A stretch of DNA of 6,650 bases from Deltaproteobacteria bacterium (GTDB lineage: Bacteria > Desulfobacterota > JADFXK01), in contig JADFYA010000211.1 in the NCBI GenBank assembly GCA_015233285.1, positions 1 to 6,650 of the forward strand. Reading direction: 5' to 3'. Made by a program: the position numbers and the translations under genes. The stretch's first letter is position 1, and each line of letters starts with the position of its first letter. The notes under the pieces were generated by a model. That model saw only the letters and a list, made by a program, of their open reading frames with translations. It searched no databases and was not told where the DNA came from. Positions 1 through 6,105 of the stretch are shown piece by piece.

Positions 1-61
1 GGCAGTCCAGGTTGGCTATGTGGGCCGCTTGTTCTTTCGGCATATCTTCCAACCGGGCCAT
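1..61 (-). CDS. Partial CDS (5' end only); possibly a glycine/sarcosine/betaine/D-proline reductase-family protein
   Basis: An ATG at 61-59 opens a minus-strand frame that stays open to the window edge and gives about 20 residues, beginning MARLEDMPKEQAAHIANLDC. A good Shine-Dalgarno sequence (AAAGGA) sits six bases upstream, which supports a real start. The short N-terminus, with a 'MxRLxDxP' opening followed by a cysteine near residue 20, recalls from memory the start of selenoprotein B-like proteins of the glycine/sarcosine/betaine/D-proline reductase family. Twenty residues are too few to establish this, and no catalytic residue is visible. The gene follows tkt on the same strand, 252 bp downstream, separated from it by an inverted-repeat element. 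That it is a coding start is fairly sure; the family is a guess. Confidence 0.55.
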   Translation of the reverse strand, partial: MARLEDMPKEQAAHIANLDC

Positions 62-67
62 GCTCTT

Positions 68-73
68 TCCTTT
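68..73 (-). promoter_or_regulatory. Shine-Dalgarno sequence of the left-edge gene
   Basis: On the minus strand AAAGGA lies six bases before the ATG at 61-59. It is the main evidence that the short open frame at the left edge is a gene start. It lies only about a dozen bases beyond the nearer arm of the inverted repeat at 85-284, so that element falls in the leader of this gene if transcription comes through from tkt. Confidence 0.6.
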
Positions 74-84
74 CGGGTTAAGAA

Positions 85-284
85 TAATCCACAGATTTAA
101 CAGATTAACGCAGATGAAAAAAAGAGTTACAGCGCGTGCAATCATCGGAGCAGCGAGAAAGTGTACCGGCAATATTGAACGCTGACTTTTGCTGAACTTT
201 GGCCGACCGAGGCCTGGATGCAAGCCTTAGGACGCAAGCGTTTTGTCTTTTTTATCTGCGCAAATCTGCGTAATCTGCGGATTA
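85..284. repeat. Inverted-repeat element with CAGATT-type arms
   Basis: The left arm (85-115) and the reverse complement of the right arm (254-284) match at about 25 of 31 positions. Both begin TAATCC and end CGCAGAT. Each arm is itself a run of three CAGAT(T) units spaced about 10 bases apart. The similarity continues inward as A-rich sequence on the left (GAAAAAAAGAG) facing T-rich sequence on the right (GTCTTTTTTT-like). The roughly 140-bp centre has no open frame or RNA gene that I can support. Palindromes of the 'atctgcgtaatctgcggat' type are, from general knowledge, common intergenic repeats in many bacterial genomes. The element fills most of the gap between the tkt stop and the next gene start. 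It could be a non-autonomous mobile repeat or an mRNA-end structure; the sequence does not decide. Confidence 0.7.
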
Positions 285-313
285 AATCATGGCCTTTGAC
301 ACTAATCGCTTAG

Positions 314-2341
314 CTAACTCGTCGAACTCAGGTTGTGGTTAATCACCTTCATCGCCTGCCGGCAAATGTGTTCGACGGTAAACCCATATTCGGCCATAAC
401 CACATCGCCCGGGGCGGATGCGCCAAAGCGGTCCACGCCCACAACTTCTATCCCCGGCCCCACATACGGTTTCCAGCCCAGCGAGACACCGGCTTCCACG
501 GCCAGGATAGGAATTCCCTCGGGAAATATCTGCTCGCTGTACCCGGCCGGCTGAGCCTGAAACAGGTTCCAGCCAGGCAGGCTGACCACTCTGGCCGACA
601 CTCCTTGATCGCTCAGACTGACTCGGGCGGCCAGGGCCGGATGAACTTCCGATCCGGTGGCGACCAGCACCAGATCCGGCTTACGTCCGTCCGGTCCGTC
701 GGCCAGGATATAGCCCCCGCGGGGAAGTCCGTCCGGGATTTGAGGATAGGTCTCCAGATCCAGGACCGGTAATTTTTGTCTGGTTAAGGCCAGGGCCACC
801 GGACCCTGTTGTTCAACGGCAACTTTCCATGCCGCCACAGTCTCGTTGGCGTCAGCCGGCCTGATGACCAGAAGATTAGGGATCCCCCTGAGCCCGAGGA
901 GTTGTTCCACCGGCTGGTGGGTCGGGCCGTCCTCGCCCAGGCCGATACTGTCGTGAGTAAACACGTAAATAACGTGGAGCCGGCTGAGCGCGGCCAGCCG
1001 CATGGGCGGACGCATATAATCGCTGAAAATCAGGAAGGTGGCCCCATAAGGAATAAAGCCGCCATGGAGGGCCAGGCCGTTGAGAATGCTGCCCATGGCA
1101 TGTTCCCGCACCCCAAAATGGATGTTGCGTCCGGCCGGATTATCCGGTCCAAATTCGCCGGCATCGTCGATCAAGGTTACGGTGCTAGGGGCCAGATCAG
1201 CGGACCCGCCCATAAGCTCCGGGACACGACGAGCGATGGCATTCAAAGCTTTTCCCGATGCCGTCCGGGTGGCCAACAGCCCTGAGCCGGCCGCGAATCT
1301 CGGCAAATCAACATCCCAGTTTTGAGGTAATCGGCCCTCCCGGAGCCGCTGGAATTCGGCCGCAATATCCGGAAATTTGGCGGCATATTCCTGGAAAAGC
1401 GCAGACCAGGCCTGTTGTTGGGCCTGGCCACGGGTCCCGACCCGGCGAAGATGCGTCAGGGCCTCGGCCGGGATATGAAAAGCCGGTTCTTCCGGCCACC
1501 CCAGGTTCTTCTTAGTTAAGCGCAGTTCCTCCTGACCCAATGGCTCCCCATGCGCGGCCGCGGTATCTTGCTTGTTCGGGCTACCGTACCCCAGGTGCGT
1601 CAGGGCGGAAATAAAGGAAGGCCGATCCGTCACCCGACGGGCCTCTTGAATCGCCGCATCCAGGGCCGCCACATCATTTCCGTCGGCCACATCTTGAACA
1701 TGCCAGCCCAGGGCGGCGAACCGGGCCGTCCGGTCTTCGCTGAATGTAAGCCGGGTAGCCCCTTCTATGGTCATGTGATTATTATCATAGAACACGATCA
1801 GTTTGCCCAGCCGCAAGTGTCCGGCCAGAGACGCGGCTTCATAGGACACGCCCTCCATGAGATCGCCATCGCTGGCCACGGCATAGGTGAAGTGGTCAAC
1901 AATGTTATATCCGGGTCGATTGAATCGCGCTGCCAGGGCCGCCTCAGCCGCGGCCATCCCCACCGCATTGGCTAATCCCTGGCCCAGTGGGCCGGTCGTG
2001 GCTTCCACCCCGGGAGTTTGGCGGTATTCCGGGTGGCCCGGGGTTCGGCTGGTCCATTGGCGAAATCGTTGCAGTTCCTCCAGGGGGAGATCAAACCCGG
2101 TCAGGTGCAGCATGGCGTACAGGAGGGCACAACCGTGCCCGGCGGACAAGATAAACCGGTCTCGGTCCGCCCAGGCCGGATCTTGGGGATTAATTTTTAG
2201 AAAATGATCCCAAATGACGTAGAGGATGGTGGCCGCGCCCAGAGGCAGGCCGGGGTGACCGGATTTGGCCTTCTGAACCGCGTCCAATGATAAAAAGCGT
2301 AGGGTGTTGACGCAAAGCTCGTCCAATTTCTGCTCGGGCAT
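314..2341 (-). CDS. tkt: Transketolase
   Basis: This 675-residue protein is a full-length thiamine-diphosphate transketolase, the usual size for the family. It transfers two-carbon ketol units between sugar phosphates in the non-oxidative pentose phosphate pathway in the cytoplasm. The N-terminal cofactor domain shows SGHP (His29), SAGHG (His69), GHPEY (His103), GPLGQG (117-122) and the metal/diphosphate motif SDGDLMEG (157-164) closing at DNN (186-188); His264 follows in AAAHGEPLG. The middle pyrimidine-binding domain has GGSADLAPS (378-386) and VREHAM with the catalytic Glu413, then [16 protein letters not shown] (462-477) with Asp464 and His475. The C-terminal domain (about 545-675) is complete. 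The start is set by AGGAG five bases before the ATG. It lies 263 bp downstream of pgl, with a repeat element between, so it may be transcribed with gnd-pgl or from its own promoter. The function is secure; paralogue number is unknown. Confidence 0.97.
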   Translation of the reverse strand: MPEQKLDELCVNTLRFLSLDAVQKAKSGHPGLPLGAATILYVIWDHFLKINPQDPAWADRDRFILSAGHGCALLYAMLHLTGFDLPLEELQRFRQWTSRTPGHPEYRQTPGVEATTGPLGQGLANAVGMAAAEAALAARFNRPGYNIVDHFTYAVASDGDLMEGVSYEAASLAGHLRLGKLIVFYDNNHMTIEGATRLTFSEDRTARFAALGWHVQDVADGNDVAALDAAIQEARRVTDRPSFISALTHLGYGSPNKQDTAAAHGEPLGQEELRLTKKNLGWPEEPAFHIPAEALTHLRRVGTRGQAQQQAWSALFQEYAAKFPDIAAEFQRLREGRLPQNWDVDLPRFAAGSGLLATRTASGKALNAIARRVPELMGGSADLAPSTVTLIDDAGEFGPDNPAGRNIHFGVREHAMGSILNGLALHGGFIPYGATFLIFSDYMRPPMRLAALSRLHVIYVFTHDSIGLGEDGPTHQPVEQLLGLRGIPNLLVIRPADANETVAAWKVAVEQQGPVALALTRQKLPVLDLETYPQIPDGLPRGGYILADGPDGRKPDLVLVATGSEVHPALAARVSLSDQGVSARVVSLPGWNLFQAQPAGYSEQIFPEGIPILAVEAGVSLGWKPYVGPGIEVVGVDRFGASAPGDVVMAEYGFTVEHICRQAMKVINHNLSSTS

Positions 2342-2346
2342 GGATT

Positions 2347-2351
2347 CTCCT
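2347..2351 (-). promoter_or_regulatory. Shine-Dalgarno sequence of tkt
   Basis: AGGAG on the minus strand lies five bases before the tkt ATG at 2341-2339 and fixes that start. No convincing promoter was seen just upstream of it. A TTGACA hexamer occurs at 2444-2449 but has no good -10 partner at 16-18 bases. Confidence 0.75.
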
Positions 2352-2447
2352 GGTGCTGGTTACGGGTTTCGTGTTGCGAGACCTGGGTGGTTTCAATGAA
2401 CGGTCATCATTGTCACTGTTCGAGAAGGCACAGGGCAAGCACGTGTC

Positions 2448-2597
2448 AAGATTTCTCGCTTCGCTCGAAATGACAACATCAGAAGTGACAGCGGTGTGGA
2501 CGGCTTGCATGTGGCCCCTTTGTCATTTCGGATGGTTCACGTCTCGGTCATTTTGGTGCGAAGCTTCCCTGTCATTTCAAGCGAAGCGAGAAATCTT
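2448..2597. repeat. 150-bp 'ISSEARNL'-type inverted-repeat element
   Basis: The terminal arms are 28 bases each: 2448-2475, and 2570-2597 read on the other strand. They differ at a single position, so they form a near-perfect palindrome around about 94 bp. The core of each arm is GAAATGAC / GTCATTTC joined to a GCGAAGCGAGAAATCTT-type segment. Translated outward, each arm yields 'ISSEARNL', a well-known signature of an intergenic repeat family that is often mistaken for protein. Inside the element GTCATTT recurs as direct repeats starting at 2522, 2547 and 2571, a spacing of 24-25 bases. The element starts within 10 bases of the pgl stop and has no transposase. It behaves like a miniature inverted-repeat element dropped into the pgl-tkt gap. 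An RNA copy could fold into a long hairpin and alter readthrough or mRNA stability between the genes; that role is inference. Confidence 0.85.
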
Positions 2598-2604
2598 AGA
2601 GCCT

Positions 2605-3387
2605 TCATGCCTCGTCGTCAGCCGAGCCTAAATAGGACGGATCCAATAGACTTGCCGCGGCCTGGTCGATCAGCCAAAGCACACGGCCGGACTGCGGGTT
2701 GATCAAGCCGGCCGGTAAATATTGATCTTCACCGATCCGGCCCCATAAAGAGCGGACAACTTCGGCTTTGCTTGCCCCGGTGACCAGGAACATGATCTGG
2801 GCCGCGTTATTCAGCACTGGGAGAGTCAAGGTCAGCCGCCGGGCGTTCAACACCGGGACATAATTGGCCGCGACCAGGCGTTGCGTCTCTGTTAGACCGG
2901 CTGTTCCGGGAAACAAGGAGGCGGTATGTCCATCGGCCCCCAGACCCAGCAAGATAAGGTCAAAACGGGGAGATCGGCCAATTTTCAGGCCGAAGAATTC
3001 TCTGAGCAGGTCTTCATATGCGGCGGCCGCGGTCTCCGGATTCTCGGCCTCACCGGGCATCCGGTGGATGTTTTCAGCCGGTACCGGCACCCGGGATAAT
3101 AGCAGTTCCCACGCCATGGCGTAGAGATTGTCGGGGTGGTCCCGCGGGACGCACCGCTCATCCCCCCAGAACACGTGAACGGCCGGCCAGGGCACCCGGC
3201 TCCGCCAGGGATCTTCGGCCAACCTGGTGTACATCGCCCTGGGAGTTGAACCACCGGAGAGACACACACAGAAACGCCCATGCCCGGCCACCGCCCCTCC
3301 GGCAGCCTGGGCGAACCGTTCCGCCGCTCTTTCAGCCAGTTCAACCGAGTTCGCACAAATTTTTATCTCATGCAGATCCTTGATCAT
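2605..3387 (-). CDS. pgl: 6-phosphogluconolactonase (DevB/Pgl type)
   Basis: This 260-residue cytoplasmic protein belongs to the 6-phosphogluconolactonase/glucosamine-6-phosphate isomerase superfamily and is of normal length. It hydrolyses 6-phospho-D-glucono-1,5-lactone to 6-phosphogluconate, the second step of the oxidative pentose phosphate pathway. The phosphate-binding loop LSGGSTPR is at 43-50, FWGDERCVP at 73-81, and the catalytic segment LGLGADGHTASLFPG at 147-161 with the presumed catalytic His154. LVTGASKAEVV at 201-211 completes the set of conserved blocks and favours lactonase over NagB deaminase. The start follows the gnd stop by 10 bp, and its TGAGG ribosome site contains that stop codon. 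This indicates translational coupling with gnd, whose enzyme uses its product. The last codons run up against the repeat element at 2448-2597. Confidence 0.95.
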   Translation of the reverse strand: MIKDLHEIKICANSVELAERAAERFAQAAGGAVAGHGRFCVCLSGGSTPRAMYTRLAEDPWRSRVPWPAVHVFWGDERCVPRDHPDNLYAMAWELLLSRVPVPAENIHRMPGEAENPETAAAAYEDLLREFFGLKIGRSPRFDLILLGLGADGHTASLFPGTAGLTETQRLVAANYVPVLNARRLTLTLPVLNNAAQIMFLVTGASKAEVVRSLWGRIGEDQYLPAGLINPQSGRVLWLIDQAAASLLDPSYLGSADDEA

Positions 3388-3395
3388 CCGAGGGA

Positions 3396-3400
3396 CCTCA
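3396..3400 (-). promoter_or_regulatory. pgl Shine-Dalgarno overlapping the gnd stop codon
   Basis: On the minus strand TGAGG serves both as the gnd stop codon (TGA, 3400-3398) and as the purine-rich ribosome site of pgl, eight bases before its ATG at 3387. Ribosomes finishing gnd would therefore sit on the pgl initiation region, which ties expression of the two genes together. Confidence 0.7.
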
Positions 3401-4318
3401 ATCGATGCCCGGCTTTGCCGCCGTTAAGACAGCATGGCCTCCGAACTCACGCCGGAGCGCGGCCAGAACTTTATCTGCGAATGAATCCGCATCTCGAGAC
3501 CGAAACCGGGCAAAAAGAGACAGGGCGGTGACATAAGCCGGAACGCCGGATTCCATGGCCTGATCGACCGCCCACCGGGCTTCACCGGAATCATCCACAT
3601 ATCCGCGAATCGCATCGAGCCCCGGATCTTGGGCAAAGGCCGACTCGGCCAGTTCCAGGAGCCAGGACCGAATGACGCTGCCCCGGTTCCAGAGATGACT
3701 TAACCGGCTATAATTCAGCGAGTCCCGGTAGGGAGACTTATCCAGGATATCGAAACCTTCGGCATAAGCTTGCATCATACCGTATTCTATGGCATTATGA
3801 ACCATCTTGACGAAATGGCCCGCCCCGGTAGGCCCACAATAGAGATATCCATCCGGCGGGGCGAGGGATTCAAAAACAGGCTCAAGCTTCTGGTAACTCT
3901 CCCGGCTGCCGCCGATCATTAAACAGTAACCTTCCTGCAGCCCCCAGATGCCGCCGCTCACTCCCACGTCCATGAAATTGATAGATTTGTCGGACAATAT
4001 TGCTTTCCGGCGAATATCGTCTTTAAAATGGGTGTTGCCGCCATCCACCACCGTGTCTCCAGCCGAAAGAATTCCGGCCAGTTGTTCCAAATGTTGGTCG
4101 ACCGGTGCGCCGGCGGGGAGCATCAACCAGACCAGGCGCGGCGGGGCGAGCACGGCCGGAAGATCGGCCAGGGCATAGACGCCGGTTGCACCTGCTTTGA
4201 CTATTTCATCGGTTTTCTCCGGGGTGCGGTTGTAGGCCGCCAGTTCATGGCCGCGCTGCAGAAGCCGTCTGGCCATGTTCATACCCATTCGTCCTAGACC
4301 CACCATGGCTAATTTCAT
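3398..4318 (-). CDS. gnd: 6-phosphogluconate dehydrogenase, decarboxylating, short form (YqeC/Gnd-related)
   Basis: The protein oxidatively decarboxylates 6-phosphogluconate to ribulose 5-phosphate with reduction of a nicotinamide cofactor. At 306 residues it is the short bacterial form, lacking the long C-terminal extension of the ~470-residue E. coli type. The N-terminal Rossmann fold opens with VGLGRMG (6-12). NRTPEK at 30-35 ends the second strand, and VDGGNTHF is at 91-98. The substrate signature DVGVSGGIWGLQEG (117-130) follows, then GHFVKMVHNAIEYGMM (167-182) with the catalytic Lys171 and Glu178 and substrate-binding Asn175. The helical C-terminal part includes WNRGSVIRSWLLEL (210-223) and YVDDSGEARW (240-249). 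I chose the ATG at 4318 because it begins the conserved fold and has GGGAAGGG just upstream; the frame is open for 18 more codons to an ATG at 4372, but that extension looks unstructured. NRTxxK suggests NADP, unusual for short forms, many of which prefer NAD. Pgl follows in 10 bp. Confidence 0.93.
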   Translation of the reverse strand: MKLAMVGLGRMGMNMARRLLQRGHELAAYNRTPEKTDEIVKAGATGVYALADLPAVLAPPRLVWLMLPAGAPVDQHLEQLAGILSAGDTVVDGGNTHFKDDIRRKAILSDKSINFMDVGVSGGIWGLQEGYCLMIGGSRESYQKLEPVFESLAPPDGYLYCGPTGAGHFVKMVHNAIEYGMMQAYAEGFDILDKSPYRDSLNYSRLSHLWNRGSVIRSWLLELAESAFAQDPGLDAIRGYVDDSGEARWAVDQAMESGVPAYVTALSLFARFRSRDADSFADKVLAALRREFGGHAVLTAAKPGID

Positions 4319-4322
4319 TTCG

Positions 4323-4330
4323 CCCTTCCC
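4323..4330 (-). promoter_or_regulatory. Shine-Dalgarno sequence deciding the gnd start
   Basis: GGGAAGGG on the minus strand lies four bases before the ATG at 4318-4316, or six when counted from its GGGAAG part. It favours this start over the in-frame ATG at 4372. The 108 bp between gnd and the upstream cyclase gene hold no clear terminator and no convincing promoter. Confidence 0.65.
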
Positions 4331-4426
4331 TTGCCTTGTCCCGTCCGGCCGCTGAGTATTCGATGACCCCATACAGGCGAAACCGAGTGGACGCGATGTC
4401 GTGGTTATAGAGCTATTGAAGTCAAA

Positions 4427-6040
4427 TTATGGAAGTATTCGTCGTGCGGTCAACGGGTCGGCTTCCTGATTCGGTTCATTGCCTGGAGTTGGCGGGGCCA
4501 GGGCCGGCAAGGCGATGACTCTGTTTCGGCCGGACTCCTTGGCCAGGTAGAGAGCCTGGTCGGCTTTTTTAAACATGACATCTCTTGACTCGACACCTTC
4601 CCCAGGGTAGCTGGTTACTCCAATACTTATGCTTATGTGGAGAGAACCGGCATCTGATTCTATGAGTGCTTCGCATATAGCCCGTCTCAACTTTTCGGCC
4701 ACGGTCCTTCCCGATTCAATGTCGGTCTCAGGCAGAAGAGCCACAAACTCCTCACCTCCATAACGGGCAATAATGTCAGAATCACGCAGTTTATCCTTCA
4801 TCCTTCCGGCCACCTCTCTGAGGACCTGGTCACCCACGGCGTGGCCATGGGCGTCGTTAACCTGCTTGAAATAATCAAGATCAGCCATGATCAGGGTCAG
4901 ATGGGTCAAGTAGCGTTTAGCCCGGGAGAATTCTACTTGAAACCGCTCGACGAAATAACGGTGATTATGCAGACCGGTCAGAGAATCTAAAATTGATAAT
5001 CGTTTCTGCATCTCCAGCATCAAAAGGGTTTCGAGCATCATACTGGCATTATGCACCAGGATAGCCATGGGATCCAGGTTGTCCTCGGTCTTAATTTCCG
5101 CGATCACCACCCCCAGGACATCTTCTCTACCTTTGGCGGGAAAGATGATCCAGTTGGTCAGTTCATTAGGGCCCAGGACAAGAGCCCCGGGATGATCCAT
5201 ATACCCAAAAATTCTTTTCGTTTTGATGGCTTGCCCGATCCTGGCCTCTTTTTTCCAGGGCAGCTTCAGACCCTCGATTCCCTCCAGCCCACCTTTTTCC
5301 GACACCCCGATCATCTCTTGGGAATCCTGGCTCAAAAGGAATGCCGCGGCTCGGCCGGCTCCAAACTCCGTGACCAATAATTCCGTCACCAAATGCAAAA
5401 CCTGAGTCGGATCATTTGCGTTAGCAAAATCCAGAGCTGCGTTATGGAGCGACACCATGAGCCCGTGCTGGGTCAGCAACAGTTCGGCCGTACTGCTCAA
5501 TAACGTTTTTTGCTCCTCCAATTCCTTCCTTTGTTCTTCCGCCTCGTGATAAAGACGGCCGGCTGCAAAAATCAAACCGGCGAAATGGGCAATTGACTGA
5601 AGCAGATCGGCTTCATTAGGACGGACTAAATCTATTACCAAAAAGCCCAAGACCGTCCGGCCGCTCTTAATCGGAAAAAGGACAGGCGATTGAAAGGGCA
5701 CAAACACTTCCCTGATTGAGTTGAGATTCGCCGGCCACATCACGGTTTGTTCCTCAAAGACACAACGTAACACTTCGTGCTCTAACGGCAACTCCCGGCG
5801 CCGGCCGACACTAATCCCGTTACCGTTTAAGGCAATTTCTACGGCTCGGGTGGTGCCTTCAATCAGCCAAACAGCATTGGGCGTGCTCCCTTTTATCAGG
5901 GCAATTTTTTGAGAAAACAAAATAGCCAGGGATTCCGGATCAGATGAGATGTCGGTGCAAGAGTAAACGGTGTGTTTCAAAGTCACCAATTGTTCGTAAA
6001 TTTCTTTGTAGGTGGCCAATTCAGTCAGGTTATCAGGCAT
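4427..6040 (-). CDS. GAF-GAF-GGDEF diguanylate cyclase
   Basis: This 537-residue protein is predicted to make cyclic di-GMP from two GTP. Residues about 30-160 form a divergent GAF-like region, 164-190 a charged stretch (EEQRKELEEQK) likely to be a coiled-coil linker, and about 195-345 a second GAF-like region. A typical linker leads to the GGDEF domain at about 350-510: DSLTGLHNHRYF (352-363), metal ligand Asp387 in ADLDYFKQVND, active site GGEEF (428-432) and ADQALYLAKESGRN (493-506). RDSD at 419-422, five residues before GGEEF, matches the RxxD product-inhibition site, so feedback control is expected. There is no signal peptide, membrane segment, receiver or EAL domain, so it is probably a soluble sensor; the ligand is unknown. 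A proline-rich tail of about 28 residues follows the enzyme domain. AAGGA lies 10 bases before the ATG, a slightly long spacing. It lies 64 bp after the cheB stop. Confidence 0.93.
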   Translation of the reverse strand: MPDNLTELATYKEIYEQLVTLKHTVYSCTDISSDPESLAILFSQKIALIKGSTPNAVWLIEGTTRAVEIALNGNGISVGRRRELPLEHEVLRCVFEEQTVMWPANLNSIREVFVPFQSPVLFPIKSGRTVLGFLVIDLVRPNEADLLQSIAHFAGLIFAAGRLYHEAEEQRKELEEQKTLLSSTAELLLTQHGLMVSLHNAALDFANANDPTQVLHLVTELLVTEFGAGRAAAFLLSQDSQEMIGVSEKGGLEGIEGLKLPWKKEARIGQAIKTKRIFGYMDHPGALVLGPNELTNWIIFPAKGREDVLGVVIAEIKTEDNLDPMAILVHNASMMLETLLMLEMQKRLSILDSLTGLHNHRYFVERFQVEFSRAKRYLTHLTLIMADLDYFKQVNDAHGHAVGDQVLREVAGRMKDKLRDSDIIARYGGEEFVALLPETDIESGRTVAEKLRRAICEALIESDAGSLHISISIGVTSYPGEGVESRDVMFKKADQALYLAKESGRNRVIALPALAPPTPGNEPNQEADPLTARRILP

Positions 6041-6069
6041 ATTGTCTAGTTCCTTAATCCTGTGTTTTT

Positions 6070-6105
6070 CTATAACAACGTCTCATAATCTTCATCTTTG
6101 GTCAT
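6070..6105 (-). pseudogene. 11-codon ORF resembling a truncated cheR start
   Basis: The ATG at 6105-6103 overlaps the stop of the frame-restored cheB by one base (TGATG) and opens a reading frame of only 11 residues, MTKDEDYETLL, before TAG at 6072-6070. The stop-start overlap is the arrangement expected for a translationally coupled next gene. The peptide looks like the extreme N-terminus of CheR-type methyltransferases that follow cheB in many proteobacteria, where an '(E/D)DFExLLEYL' opening is common. No further CheR-like sequence can be read in any frame before the cyclase start at 6040. I infer a deleted cheR. Chance, or a tiny leader peptide, are alternatives. Confidence 0.35.

Noticed and set aside
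116..253. tRNA, small RNA or terminator in the centre of the left inverted repeat
   Set aside because: No cloverleaf, no strong GC hairpin followed by a T run on the minus strand, and no recognisable RNA family could be made out.
335..2207. Plus-strand open frames of 60-158 codons across tkt
   Set aside because: They are antisense shadows of a high-GC gene; the minus-strand frame encodes a complete, highly conserved transketolase.
2444..2449. TTGACA hexamer on the minus strand upstream of tkt as a -35 box
   Set aside because: The hexamer 17 bases downstream (TTCTCG) bears little likeness to TATAAT, and TTGACA partly overlaps the end of the repeat element, so its presence is not evidence for a promoter.
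2190..2702. Open frames on both strands containing ISSEARNL
   Set aside because: They arise from the inverted-repeat arms and from antisense reading of tkt and pgl, and have no ribosome site or family likeness.
4319..4372. N-terminal extension of gnd by 18 residues to the ATG at 4372
   Set aside because: The extension is polar and low-complexity, the Rossmann fold starts at the internal Met, and that Met has a good ribosome site directly before it.
4387..4432. TTGACT and TATAAC boxes on the minus strand between the cyclase and gnd as a gnd promoter
   Set aside because: They are only 10 bases apart, and neither has a good partner at 16-18 bases.
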